Made by a program: the position numbers and the translations under genes
NCBI RefSeq assembly: GCF_009765905.1
Contig: NZ_LMUO01000009.1
Span: forward strand, 818,252-882,251
Direction of reading: 5' to 3'
Source: Mucilaginibacter sp. L196
Lineage (GTDB): Bacteria > Bacteroidota > Bacteroidia > Sphingobacteriales > Sphingobacteriaceae
DNA length: 64,000 nucleotides
Part shown: in pieces, positions 36,540-46,223 of the stretch
Layout of the letters: each line of letters starts with the position of its first letter
Position numbering within the stretch: the stretch's first letter is position 1
Notes under the pieces: generated by a model
Told to the model about the DNA's origin: nothing
What the model saw: the letters and a program-made list of their open reading frames with translations, nothing else
The model's database searches: none

Positions 36540-38807
36540 CTATTTAACAACATATAGGTTGCCATTTTGCCTGATATCATCAGAAGCGCTGCCTACCATT
36601 ATCTTAAATTCACCGGGCTCTACAACGTGTTTCATTTGCCTGTTCCAAACCGCTAATTCTTCGATATTAAGTTTAAAAGTTACTGTACCGCTTTCACCTG
36701 GTTTAAGGTTGATCCTGTCGAAGCCTTTTAAAGATAGTACAGGTGTAGTAACACTTGATATAACATCCCTTATATATAATTGTGCCACTTCTGTTCCCTC
36801 TACATTACCTGTATTTTTAACCGTTACAGTTATGGTTGCCGTACCATTAGCGGGTAACTTTAAAGGGCTGATATGTAAATCTGAATAGGCGAACGTAGTA
36901 TAACTCAACCCATGCCCGAAATTGAATAATGCGGTACTATCCTGATCAACATAAATATGCCTTGATGAGGGTTTATGGTTATAATAAAAGGGAATTTGGC
37001 CGGTAGATCTCGGGAATGTAATAGGCAATTTGCCCGAAGGATTATAGTTACCCAGCACTATATCGGCAACCGCAAGGCCGCCTTTTTCGCCGCCAAACCA
37101 TGCTTCAACTATCGACGGGATGTTTTTTGCCACCCAATTGATACACAGCGGCCTGCCGTTTGATAATACAACAGTAACCGGCTTGCCTGTTTTGTAAATG
37201 GTTTCGATAAGATTTTTTTGCAGGTTATTGATCTCCAGGTTCGACCTGTCTTTCCCTTCACCCACTTCTTTTACATCTTCACCCAAAACCACTACAGTTG
37301 CATCAGAATGATTAACCAACTCAACGGCTTTTTTTAAGTAATCAGCCTGTAAACTAGCTGCAGAATCAATTGCATAGCCGGTTGCATAGCCAATATTAAT
37401 GGAATTGCCCGCGCGTTGCTTTAGCCCGTCTAAAATAGATATCGCCTTGTCATCATTATTGGAATAGCCGCCCAGATAAGTGCTTTTTGCCAGCGGCCCA
37501 ATTACCGCAAGCGAATGTACATTGCTGCTTAAAGGTAGTATATGCTGGTCATTTTTTAATAAACAGATGCCCTCCCTGGCGACCTGTAAGGCTAGATCCT
37601 GATTTTGTTGCGAGTGAAATACCTTTGACGTTAGTGATGGGTTTATATATGGATTATCAAATAAACCCAATTTAAATTTAACTCTTAACACATCAGATAC
37701 AGCACGGTTCAGGTCGGCCATTGATAAGCTTTTATTTTGTATGGCCAGTTTCATAGCTGCGATAAAATCATCGTGCGGAAAATCATAGAACTGCATATCC
37801 ATTCCGGCTGAGAATGTTTGTGCTAAAGCATCGCTGGCATTAGCAGCTGTATGGTGGCTGTTCAGTGTCATTCTTATAGCACCAAGATCCGACAGCACAA
37901 ATCCTTTAAAGCCCCATTCCTTACGTAATACATTTTTAAAGAGCCATTCATTATCTACACAGGGTATACCATCCATTTCGCTGTAAGCAGCCATCATACC
38001 CAATGCGCCACCTTGTTTTACCGCTTTTTCAAAAACATATAAGAATGATGATCTGGCTTCCCGTTCACCTATATTTACAGCAGCAATATTGCTACCCGCT
38101 TCGGGTATGCCATGTAGGGCAAAGTGTTTAGGCTCAGCAAGTACGGCATCGTTATCGGTTAATTTTCGGCCCTGCAGGCCTTTAACCATGGCTACGCCGT
38201 TTAATGCGTCAAGGTAAGGGTCTTCACCATATGTTTCTTCTGTCCTTCCCCATCGTGGGTCGCGGGGCAGGCATAATACCGGCCCCAATATCATGTTTAT
38301 TCCATGGGCACGCATTTCTGTTGCTATTACATGGCCAATTTTGCGTATAAGAACAGTATCCCATGCGGTAGATAAGGCTATAGGCACCGGGAATGAGGTG
38401 CTTCCAAGGCCTGAATAACCATGCAGCCCTTCCTCAATAAATAATACCGGGATGCCCAGCCGGGTATTATTAGTAGCGTATTTTTGTATCTGATTGGTAA
38501 GGTCAGCGCTCAAGGGATAAAAGTCGTGAATAGAGCCAATGCCGGTTGTACCTATAGTCTGTTTTATTTTTTCGACTGAAACAGAACTTGCATCATGCCC
38601 TGGCATATCTGATACCGTTTTGCCTTCAAACATATCCAGCTGCTTTATTTTTTCGATCAAAGTCATCCGGCTAACCAGGTCGGCAACACGTTCATCTACC
38701 AGCATAGCCGGGTTTTGATAAGGATATTTATAAACGTGCTTTATCCCCGTAAAGGAGCAGCAGGCAACAGTTAGAAGAATAATAAGAAGGTTGTTCTTTA
38801 ATCTCAT
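36540..38807 (-). CDS. Glycoside hydrolase family 3 beta-glycosidase
   Basis: The 755-residue protein has a signal peptide, then the GH3 N-terminal barrel. The nucleophile is D307 in FVLSDLGAI, where family members read SDWGA. Next comes the alpha/beta-sandwich domain with VVVLGEDVKEVGEGKDR, and a C-terminal fibronectin-III-like domain ending in VEPGEFKIMVGSASDDIR. Such enzymes release beta-linked glucose, xylose or similar from non-reducing ends in the periplasm. It is the first gene of a four-gene leftward operon, whose upstream region carries the 11-bp TTAAT repeats. The sequence is intact. Confidence 0.93.
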   Translation of the reverse strand: MRLKNNLLIILLTVACCSFTGIKHVYKYPYQNPAMLVDERVADLVSRMTLIEKIKQLDMFEGKTVSDMPGHDASSVSVEKIKQTIGTTGIGSIHDFYPLSADLTNQIQKYATNNTRLGIPVLFIEEGLHGYSGLGSTSFPVPIALSTAWDTVLIRKIGHVIATEMRAHGINMILGPVLCLPRDPRWGRTEETYGEDPYLDALNGVAMVKGLQGRKLTDNDAVLAEPKHFALHGIPEAGSNIAAVNIGEREARSSFLYVFEKAVKQGGALGMMAAYSEMDGIPCVDNEWLFKNVLRKEWGFKGFVLSDLGAIRMTLNSHHTAANASDALAQTFSAGMDMQFYDFPHDDFIAAMKLAIQNKSLSMADLNRAVSDVLRVKFKLGLFDNPYINPSLTSKVFHSQQNQDLALQVAREGICLLKNDQHILPLSSNVHSLAVIGPLAKSTYLGGYSNNDDKAISILDGLKQRAGNSINIGYATGYAIDSAASLQADYLKKAVELVNHSDATVVVLGEDVKEVGEGKDRSNLEINNLQKNLIETIYKTGKPVTVVLSNGRPLCINWVAKNIPSIVEAWFGGEKGGLAVADIVLGNYNPSGKLPITFPRSTGQIPFYYNHKPSSRHIYVDQDSTALFNFGHGLSYTTFAYSDLHISPLKLPANGTATITVTVKNTGNVEGTEVAQLYIRDVISSVTTPVLSLKGFDRINLKPGESGTVTFKLNIEELAVWNRQMKHVVEPGEFKIMVGSASDDIRQNGNLYVVK

Positions 38808-38868
38808 AAAGATGGTTTTACTGGTAACTGATTTGAATAAGTTTATGTAGGCAGATATATTGGTTTCA

Positions 38869-38913
38869 TAAAACTATACCATTACGAATAATAAGAGATT
38901 AACAAATAATTAA
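38869..38913 (-). promoter_or_regulatory. GH3-operon promoter with 11-bp direct repeats
   Basis: On the minus strand the pentamers TTAAT (38913-38909), TTAAT (38902-38898) and TTATT (38891-38887) are spaced exactly 11 bp apart. A -7-like box TAGTTTTA (38876-38869; TAnnTTTG with one change) begins 15 bp after the start of the third repeat. The same arrangement, on the other strand, serves the GH99-like gene in this 314-bp divergent spacer. Confidence 0.65.
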
Positions 38914-39046
38914 TGGCCCAAGAAATTTAAAAGTAATTAACATATATATGTTGAGTATACTTTGAAAACGGGTATAAGATATGGTTGCTATAGTTGTTTA
39001 TATCATATCATTTTAATTTGATAAAATATCAAATTAAGTTTTGGCA

Positions 39047-39090
39047 TTAAGCAGTTATTAATGATTTATTAATGAAGGTGAATTTATTTG
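39047..39090 (+). promoter_or_regulatory. GH99-like gene promoter with 11-bp direct repeats
   Basis: TTAAG (39047), TTAAT (39058) and TTAAT (39069) are spaced 11 bp apart. A -7-like box TTTATTTG (39083-39090) begins 14 bp after the start of the third repeat and 39 bp before the ATG. Confidence 0.65.
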
Positions 39091-39121
39091 CATACCAATA
39101 CCAATTTAATATAAATCAATT

Positions 39122-40414
39122 ATGCAAACCAGATTTACCTTTTCATGCATTTTATTATTGCTGAGCGCGATAACGTTCGGACAAAACAAGCATAGTACAG
39201 AAACGCTTTACCCAACTTATAAGGGTTTAATTATGGCCGGATATCAGGGATGGTTTAGGGCAGAAGGGGATGGTTCACAATCTCACCGATATGTTTATGG
39301 CGATGAAACTCGTTCGGGTATTGATATGTGGCCGGATGTAAGCGAATATGAAAAAACGTATCCAACACCTTTTAAACTACCAAATGGTGACCAGGCACGC
39401 TTTTTTAGTTCGATAGATAAAAGTACAGTCGACCTCCATTTTAAGTGGATGCAACAATATGGTGTTGACGGCGTATTTGTGCAGCGTTTTTTTAACAATG
39501 CCAATGGAAAAGATAAAGAGAAAGAATCGGTTGTTTTAAAAAACGCGCTTGAGGCGGCCTCAAAATATAAAAGGGCAATTGCTGTAATGTATGATCTATC
39601 GGGGTTAAGTGCATCAGGCCAGGATTGTTCAAGCATCATTGAAGATTGGAAATATTTGGTTGATCAGCTAAAGGTAACTAACCAGCCCGGCACCAAAACA
39701 TATCTCCATTTTAACGGAAAGCCTGTTGTAGCTATTTGGGGGGTGGGTTTTCCCGACAGGCCGTATAATATCCGAAATATAGGCTTTGAAAGGCTAATAG
39801 ACTTTTTGAAGAATGATCCGGTTTATGGAGGTTGTGCCATCATGATAGGCGTACCAAATTCATGGCGTACACTACAAGCCGATTGTACCAATGATCCTTA
39901 TTTGCACCAGTTAATTAAAAAATGTGATATTGTTTTACCATGGAGCGTTCAACGTTATTCGCCATTACTGCATAACGATATGGATAGGTACCGTGATGAC
40001 GTTATTGGCGATATGAAATGGTGTAGCGAAAATAATGTAGCCTATGTGCCATGTGTTTATCCTGGTTTCAGCTGGCATAATTTGAGCCGTTATGAATTTC
40101 CTGATGATGTAAAGCCTGTGGCATCAATACCACGCGAAGGCGGCCGTTTTTACTGGCAAATGTTATCAACTGCAATATCGGCAGGGGCATCAATGATATA
40201 TGTAGCTATGTTTGATGAGATAAACGAGGGCACCGCTATCTTTAAGGTGAGTGGTAATCCGCCGGTAACAGCGCCTGGTTCTGCAACCGAATTTGTGAAA
40301 CTGGATGGGGAACCATCTGACCAATACTTATGGTTAACCGGGCAGGCAGCTCAAATATTAAGAAGAGAAAAGCCGTTGGTATATAAGATGCCTGAAAGAG
40401 AAGTGGTGAAATAA
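39122..40414 (+). CDS. Glycoside hydrolase family 71/99-like protein
   Basis: The 430 residues have a signal peptide ending TFGQ and the GH71/99-like barrel start (LIMAGYQGWFRAEGDG, then DMWPDVSEYEKTYPTPF). Other family features are WMQQYGVDGVFVQRFF, KPVVAIWGVGFPDRPYN and the C-terminal MIYVAMFDEINEGTAIF, with the acidic pair. Relatives include endo-alpha-mannosidase/mannanase (GH99) and alpha-1,3-glucanase (GH71). With the GH92 genes nearby, an alpha-mannan-type target is plausible, but specificity is not readable. It is transcribed alone and divergent from the GH3 operon. Confidence 0.85.
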   Translation: MQTRFTFSCILLLLSAITFGQNKHSTETLYPTYKGLIMAGYQGWFRAEGDGSQSHRYVYGDETRSGIDMWPDVSEYEKTYPTPFKLPNGDQARFFSSIDKSTVDLHFKWMQQYGVDGVFVQRFFNNANGKDKEKESVVLKNALEAASKYKRAIAVMYDLSGLSASGQDCSSIIEDWKYLVDQLKVTNQPGTKTYLHFNGKPVVAIWGVGFPDRPYNIRNIGFERLIDFLKNDPVYGGCAIMIGVPNSWRTLQADCTNDPYLHQLIKKCDIVLPWSVQRYSPLLHNDMDRYRDDVIGDMKWCSENNVAYVPCVYPGFSWHNLSRYEFPDDVKPVASIPREGGRFYWQMLSTAISAGASMIYVAMFDEINEGTAIFKVSGNPPVTAPGSATEFVKLDGEPSDQYLWLTGQAAQILRREKPLVYKMPEREVVK

Positions 40415-40428
40415 TGCAGCAATAACTG

Positions 40429-40469
40429 CAATACTAACTTATGAGTTTAAAACTTATAAGTTAGTATTG
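40429..40469. terminator. Long hairpin after the GH99-like gene
   Basis: A 14-bp perfect stem (CAATACTAACTTAT with ATAAGTTAGTATTG) with a 13-nt loop starts 15 bp after the GH99-like stop. The downstream T-content is moderate (GTTTGATAAT), so it may be a weak terminator. Confidence 0.5.
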
Positions 40470-40477
40470 TTTGATAA

Positions 40478-40665
40478 TGTATGTACCTCAGCTCCATTGA
40501 TGGCACTAGCGGTAACCAGGATTGCGGGCAATGTCGGCGTGGTATATATTTTCATCCTTTGATTTTTACCCGGTTTTTCCGGCAATCGGAGCCTATGTTT
40601 TTGGCACAGCTTTATTTTATAAGGCATCTATTCAGCTTTCAAATGGCAAAAAAATAAAAAACTGA
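40478..40665 (+). pseudogene. Frameshifted C-terminal relic of a GH92 alpha-mannosidase
   Basis: Frame 1 reads SSIDGTSGNQDCGQ up to 40531. One base is missing there, and frame 2 continues as MSAWYIFSSFDFYPVFPAIG to a stop at 40665. Joined, this is the GH92 C-terminal motif DCGQMSAWYxFSxxGFYPV, followed by the expected FYKASIQLSNGKK. About 63 codons survive, and nothing of the upstream enzyme (about 700 residues) remains. The relic has the DCGQMSAW subtype, while the intact GH92 gene at 43965 has DGGGMSAF, so it is not a simple copy of that gene. The rest of 40666-41064 shows no feature. Confidence 0.75.
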
Positions 40666-41064
40666 TTGTCATTATTCGAGTGTTTGTTAGGTTAATCTAT
40701 TTTAATGGTTGTTCCTTATATTTGGCGAGCCGCTGAATTTTTCCGCTTTTCTAAATGAATAATTGTTGATTTTTTGTACAAATCGTCACCGATGGTTTTA
40801 GGAAAACCTGCTTTTAATATTAACAATCGATCTCATTTTTAATGTAGACTTATATTTTGTAAGATAATCATACTTTTATACAATTTTTTTAAATGAAACT
40901 GATCTGCAATTGAAACTATAACAATTAATTATTATAGTTTGAAATTACTATATCAAATATTAAATTTGGATTAATTGAAATCGCAACCTGGTTGCACGAA
41001 TTGTAAACCTGTAAAAAGATTTGTGTATACAACCGTTATATACACATAGAGCATTAGATTAAGT

Positions 41065-43665
41065 ATGAGAAAACTTTACTCGGGTTTTGAAATTATTTTT
41101 TTAGTTGCTTTTGTTTTCGTTCTGCATAACAATTGTTTTGGGCAAAATTATGGATTGGGGTTTTCAAGCCATGAGGTTGTACAGGATAAGCGAACCTCAC
41201 TTGATTTGTGCTCTGAAAAAGGGGTTTCTCTTAATGGTAATTTTGACATTTCTTTCGATCTTTCCTTTTTGCCTTATCGTGCTACTTATTTTGGGTATAT
41301 CGTACGAATAATCGATGATAACAATCAGAATTTTGATCTGGTTTATAGCCCCGATAATCCTAAAGATCATTTTAATATTATTGCCGGAGATAGATTAACG
41401 GATATAAAATTCGATATACCTTCAAATACGCTTTTTAATCAATGGAACAGGCTGCGAATTACTTTTGATGTAGAAAAGGGACAGCTCAGGCTTTTTGATG
41501 GGCATCACACATTTATTGAGAGCGGTTTGCATTTGAAAAAAAGTAGCTATTATAAAATTCTTTTTGGAACAAATAGCTACCAACAATTTGCAACAACTGA
41601 TATTCCTCCTATGAAACTGCGTAATATCAGTATAACCCAAAATAAGGTGTTGAAATACAGCTGGCCACTGGATGAAGGGACTGGAAATATAGTTCATGAG
41701 ATTATTGGACAGCAAAATGGTATCGTAGTAAATCCCTTATGGATATCAGAAATGCATCACAATTGGCAAAAAACAAAGGATATCACAGTGGATGGTGTCG
41801 CCAGTACTGCCTTTGACAGTAAAAAAGAAATATTGTATATAGTCAGTAAAGATTCGGTTTATAACTATTCTGTAAACAGTTCGGTAATGACAAGCAGCGC
41901 TAATATTGTTAAGCCAAATCTTAACCAAGGCAATCAATCGGTGTATAATCAGTATGACAATAGTTTATACAACTTTTTCCCTGATCAAAAAACAGTAGCT
42001 AGGTACAGCTTTGAAACGAAAACGTGGGATAAAAAGTTTACACCTAACGAGGTAACAGATTTTTGGCATGCCAACAAAATGATTTCAGGCACAGATACTT
42101 CTTTATATCTGTTCGGAGGTTATGGACTTCTGCAGTACAAGAATACAGTACAGCAATATATATTTAAAACGCAGAAATGGCAGCAGGTAAAGTATAAAGG
42201 CGATTTTTTTATGCCTCGTTATCTATCAGCATTAGGCGTAAACCCTAGAGGTGATACAGTTTATATTATAGGTGGTTATGGCAATTCAAGCGGGCTGCAA
42301 ATATTAAACCCGAAAAATATTTATAGCATGATGCGTTTTACTACGAAAGATAAAACGTTTAAAAAGCTATTCGATTTGAAAGTTAACAACGAGGATTTTT
42401 CCTTTGCCAGCTCTCTAATTATAAATGACAAAGAAAAAACATACTACGGATTAATATTTCCTCAAAATAAATACAACTCTAGCCTACAGCTTATCAGCGG
42501 CTCCTTAAATAAGCCTTCATATAAAATTTTAACGAGTGCAATACCGTATAGTTTTAATGATATACATTCCTTTGCTGATCTATACTATTGCCCGCTAAGC
42601 AATAAATTCGTTGTAGTTACTTTACTCAGAACGGATAATGATGAAACTAAAGTCAATATTTATACTTTATTGGGCCCGCCAATTAATATGCCCGGAAATT
42701 TGTCACTCGCGAAAAATGATAAATTGCTATATCCTCTGATATTTATAGTTTTAATACTATCTGTGGCTGGCGGTATATATTATAAAATCAGGAAGCGAAA
42801 AATGCAACTCCTTAAAGTTCAAGAGGAATCTTTACCCGTTTTTGAACCCGCAATTCCTGCTGTTGAACATCAACCGCAGGATACTGAACATATAACTTCT
42901 TTAAACGACGCGCCCGAATATGAAAGTGATATTCCGCTTAAAAACGCAATTCTGTTATTTGGTGATTTACAGGTTTTTGATGCTGACGGAATAGATATAA
43001 CAAAGCATTTTTCACCCTTAGTAAAGGAACTGTTTTTGCTTATTTTGCTATATTCTATTAAAAGGGGCAGGGGGTTAAGCTCCGAAAAATTGAATGAAAT
43101 ACTTTGGTTTGATAAGTCGGCCAAAAGTGCCAGGAATAACCGCTCGGTAAATATTGCGAAGCTTAAATCACTATTGGATAAAGTGGAATATTGCCATTTA
43201 TCAAAAGATACCGGTTATTGGAAAATAGATATCGATTATGACAAAACTTATGTTGATTATTTTAACTACCTGCATATAGTTAGGGATAAAAAGAAACTTG
43301 ACGAGGAAAAAATAAAGTTACTTTTCGAGATAACCCGTCGCGGTAATTTCTTATCAAACAGTGATCACGAGTGGCTGGATAGCTTTAAAGCGGAGATTTC
43401 AAGCGAAGTAATTGATACGTTTCTTCATTATGCACAATCGTCTCAGCCCTATAACGCTGAATTTTTAATAGAGATAGCCAACTTTATATTTTACTTCGAT
43501 CCGGTTAATGAGGAATCGATGATATTAAAGTGTAATGCATTATTAACACTAGGTAAACGCTCTTTAGCCAAAAATACTTTTGAGAGTTTTGTTAAAGAGT
43601 ACAAAATAACTTATGATGAAGATTTTAAAAAAGATTTTCATGATATCTTAATACAACATTCATAA
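41065..43665 (+). CDS. Transmembrane one-component regulator with SARP-like output domain
   Basis: The 866 residues show four parts. A signal peptide ends CFGQ. A lectin/LamG-like beta-sandwich (about 30-230) follows, with FDISFDLSFLP and LRITFDVEKGQLRLFDG. A Kelch-like propeller (about 240-545) has repeats such as YLFGGYGLLQY and VYIIGGYGNSSGLQ. A membrane helix (about 555-574) is followed by a basic stop-transfer. The cytoplasmic C-terminus has an OmpR-type winged helix (about 628-735; LFGDLQVFD, LSSEKLNEILWF, ...GYWKIDID) followed by a TPR/BTAD-like helical part. This is the layout of SARP activators, here attached to a periplasmic sensor. It sits among the PUL promoters that carry 11-bp repeats and is the best candidate for their activator. 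Confidence 0.8.
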   Translation: MRKLYSGFEIIFLVAFVFVLHNNCFGQNYGLGFSSHEVVQDKRTSLDLCSEKGVSLNGNFDISFDLSFLPYRATYFGYIVRIIDDNNQNFDLVYSPDNPKDHFNIIAGDRLTDIKFDIPSNTLFNQWNRLRITFDVEKGQLRLFDGHHTFIESGLHLKKSSYYKILFGTNSYQQFATTDIPPMKLRNISITQNKVLKYSWPLDEGTGNIVHEIIGQQNGIVVNPLWISEMHHNWQKTKDITVDGVASTAFDSKKEILYIVSKDSVYNYSVNSSVMTSSANIVKPNLNQGNQSVYNQYDNSLYNFFPDQKTVARYSFETKTWDKKFTPNEVTDFWHANKMISGTDTSLYLFGGYGLLQYKNTVQQYIFKTQKWQQVKYKGDFFMPRYLSALGVNPRGDTVYIIGGYGNSSGLQILNPKNIYSMMRFTTKDKTFKKLFDLKVNNEDFSFASSLIINDKEKTYYGLIFPQNKYNSSLQLISGSLNKPSYKILTSAIPYSFNDIHSFADLYYCPLSNKFVVVTLLRTDNDETKVNIYTLLGPPINMPGNLSLAKNDKLLYPLIFIVLILSVAGGIYYKIRKRKMQLLKVQEESLPVFEPAIPAVEHQPQDTEHITSLNDAPEYESDIPLKNAILLFGDLQVFDADGIDITKHFSPLVKELFLLILLYSIKRGRGLSSEKLNEILWFDKSAKSARNNRSVNIAKLKSLLDKVEYCHLSKDTGYWKIDIDYDKTYVDYFNYLHIVRDKKKLDEEKIKLLFEITRRGNFLSNSDHEWLDSFKAEISSEVIDTFLHYAQSSQPYNAEFLIEIANFIFYFDPVNEESMILKCNALLTLGKRSLAKNTFESFVKEYKITYDEDFKKDFHDILIQHS

Positions 43666-43736
43666 TCTTCTTTATTCCACTTTTTATTTCCTGAAAACAG
43701 CAATAAATATTAATTATTATGTCTAATAATTTTTTA

Positions 43737-43764
43737 TTAATGCTTTCATTAATCTTTTATTAAC
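43737..43764 (+). promoter_or_regulatory. TTAAT repeats upstream of the GH92 gene
   Basis: TTAAT at 43737 and 43749 (12 bp apart) and TTAAC at 43760 (11 bp) form a looser version of the repeat array. CATTAATCTTTTATTAA here matches CATTAATCTTTTGTTAA upstream of susC. No convincing -7 box follows at the distance seen in the other three promoters. The 5' leader to the ATG would be about 190 bp. The rest of 43666-43964 shows nothing else. Confidence 0.45.
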
Positions 43765-43964
43765 TGTTTGAGGTTTAATTAGCACCCTGAAAGCAACCAA
43801 TTAATGTGGCGGCTGATCATACTTAAAACTGATTATAAACAAAAAGATTACTTCTGAAGTGTACAGGCAATTGATTATAAGTGCCGAATGTATTCACTAC
43901 GATTTATTTATTGATAACATGTTTAATTGTATGATCATCTTGAGGATTCTATAAACCAAAATAA

Positions 43965-46223
43965 ATGAACAAACACAATTTACGGCTATTTATAGCTGTT
44001 TTACACCTCGTATTAGTTTGCTGTTATAGTGTAACAGCGGATGCTCAAAATGAAGATGGAAATGCTGGCGGTGGTAATTTGAAATACGTTGATCCGCGTA
44101 TTGGTAACGTTGGTCAATTGCTGGAACCCACCAGGCCGACAGTACAATTACCTCACCAGCTAATAAGAATGTACCCTCAACGAAATGATTACATTGACGA
44201 TCAGATCTCAAGCTTTCCGTTAACTATAGTTTCTCATCGTTTAGGTCAGGTATTTGCGCTTAAACCATCGGTAAAGCCACTTTCAATAGCGGCATGGGAT
44301 CAAAAATTAACTTTTGATCATGATTTGGAAGTAACACGGCCCTGGTACTATTCAACTTATCTAGTTGATGACGACATGAATGTTGAATTTACAGCTGGTA
44401 AAAAAACCGGTGTGTTCCGCTTTGCTTTTCCGCATAATTCAGCTAATAAAAGTCTTCTTTTTAACCTGTATAATGATGGTGTGGGTAGCTGGCATTTTAC
44501 CGGCAACGAAATGCAGGGAATGGAAACTTATCATAATGATATAAAAGTTTACATGTATGGTGTTTTTAGCACAGCTGGTAAAACAGGCACAGTTAAAGCT
44601 GGGAAATTAGATACAAATGATTCGGCAAGCGGTATTAATGTTAAAGCCTGGATATCGTTTCCGGCAAACTCGCCTGATACAGTTGAATTCAGATATGCGA
44701 TATCCTATATAAGCGCTGAACAAGCTAAGGAAAACTTTGACAACGAAATAAAAGATAAATCTTTTTTAAATGTTAAAAACAATGCAGAGGCGGCTTGGGC
44801 AAAAGTTATCAATCAGATAACAGTTATCGGTGGTACCGAAGCGCAAAAGAGATCGTTTTACACAGCTCTGTATCGTTGTAATGAGCGAATGGTTGATATA
44901 TCTGAGAATAATAAATACTATAGTGGGTATGATAAAGAAATACATACCAGTAATCGCCCGTTTTATGTGGATGACTGGATTTGGGATACTTACCTGGCGC
45001 TGCATCCACTTAGGGTTATACTGGATCCTGGGATGGAGCAGGATATGGTTAATTCATATGTAACACAATACGAACAAGGGGGATGGATGCCAACTTTTCC
45101 TGTTCTTTTTGGCGATAACCCCTGTATGAATGCTTTTCACTCATCTATTATGATCCTTGATGATTATCGTAAAGGAATAAGAGGATTTGATAGTTTAAAG
45201 GCATATGAGGGAATGTTGAAAAATGCAACCCAGGCAACTATGCTTCCCTGGAGAAACGGGCCAAAAACTGTTTTAGATGATTTTTATTACAAAAATGGTT
45301 ATTACCCAGCCTTGCGCCCCGGAGAGGGAGAAACGGTGGCATTGGTAAACCCTTTTGAGAAAAGACAGGCGGTAGCAGTAACGCTTGGCGGTAGCTATGA
45401 TGATTGGGCGGTTGCACAAATGGCAAAAGATTTGGGCAAAGATGATGACTATAAAAAATTCAGTTTGCGGGCGCTTAATTATAAAAACCTGTGGAACGAT
45501 AAGGTGAAAATGTTTATTCCAAAGGATGCCCAAGGCCACTGGATAAACATTGACCCTAAATTTGATGGTGGCATGGGGGGAAGAGATTATTATGACGAAA
45601 ATAATGGTTGGACATATTTATGGCAGGTGCAATATGATGTGAAAGGTTTAATGACACTTATGGGTGGCAAAACCATGTTTGAAAATAAGCTTGACCAATT
45701 ATACCGTGAAGGTTTGGGAAGAAGTAAGTATGAGTTTTGGAGTAAATTTCCGGATGCGACCGGCTTAGTAGGACAATTTTCAATGGGAAATGAACCGAGT
45801 TTTATGATACCATACCTTTACAATTTCACTAATGCTCCCTGGAAGACTCAAAACCGTGTCAGGTTCCTTCTGGATGTATGGTTTAAGGACACGATCTTCG
45901 GTATTCCTGGTGATGAGGATGGTGGTGGTATGTCAGCGTTCGTAGTGTTTTCCTCCATGGGATTTTATCCTGTTACCCCTGGAATACCATTGTATACTAT
46001 CGGAAGTCCAGTATTTAAAAAAGTTGCAATCGCTCTCCCTAATGGAAAGCAGTTTACTATGATTGCTAACAACTGTTCAGTTAAGAATAAATACATACAA
46101 AGCGCCAAATTTAACGGGGAACCCTTAAATACACCATGGTTTACACATGAGCAATTAATTGCAGGTGGCGATCTTGAATTAGAAATGGGGCCTAAGCCCA
46201 ATAAAAATTGGGGCAGTCAGTAG
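43965..46223 (+). CDS. Glycoside hydrolase family 92 alpha-mannosidase-like protein
   Basis: The 752 residues have a signal peptide ending ADAQ and the GH92 layout. An N-terminal beta-sandwich (YVDPRIGNVGQL) is followed by an (alpha/alpha)6 barrel with RPFYVDDWIWDTYLALHPL. The late catalytic stretch has GNEPSFMIPYLYNF, GIPGDEDGGGMSAF and FYPVTPGIPLYTIGSP. GH92 enzymes are calcium-dependent inverting exo-alpha-mannosidases of the periplasm. The acids of GNEPS and GDEDGGG, which carry the acid and base roles in the family, are present. The substrate linkage is unknown. It lies between the regulator and susC and has its own upstream repeat array. Confidence 0.92.
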   Translation: MNKHNLRLFIAVLHLVLVCCYSVTADAQNEDGNAGGGNLKYVDPRIGNVGQLLEPTRPTVQLPHQLIRMYPQRNDYIDDQISSFPLTIVSHRLGQVFALKPSVKPLSIAAWDQKLTFDHDLEVTRPWYYSTYLVDDDMNVEFTAGKKTGVFRFAFPHNSANKSLLFNLYNDGVGSWHFTGNEMQGMETYHNDIKVYMYGVFSTAGKTGTVKAGKLDTNDSASGINVKAWISFPANSPDTVEFRYAISYISAEQAKENFDNEIKDKSFLNVKNNAEAAWAKVINQITVIGGTEAQKRSFYTALYRCNERMVDISENNKYYSGYDKEIHTSNRPFYVDDWIWDTYLALHPLRVILDPGMEQDMVNSYVTQYEQGGWMPTFPVLFGDNPCMNAFHSSIMILDDYRKGIRGFDSLKAYEGMLKNATQATMLPWRNGPKTVLDDFYYKNGYYPALRPGEGETVALVNPFEKRQAVAVTLGGSYDDWAVAQMAKDLGKDDDYKKFSLRALNYKNLWNDKVKMFIPKDAQGHWINIDPKFDGGMGGRDYYDENNGWTYLWQVQYDVKGLMTLMGGKTMFENKLDQLYREGLGRSKYEFWSKFPDATGLVGQFSMGNEPSFMIPYLYNFTNAPWKTQNRVRFLLDVWFKDTIFGIPGDEDGGGMSAFVVFSSMGFYPVTPGIPLYTIGSPVFKKVAIALPNGKQFTMIANNCSVKNKYIQSAKFNGEPLNTPWFTHEQLIAGGDLELEMGPKPNKNWGSQ

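Noticed and set aside
38969..39037. AT-rich repeats (TTTAATTTGATAAAATATCAAATTAAG) as another operator in the GH3/GH99 spacer
   Set aside because: The short dyad TTTGATA/TATCAAA is present, but AT-rich DNA gives such pairs readily and no second copy was found in the other promoters.
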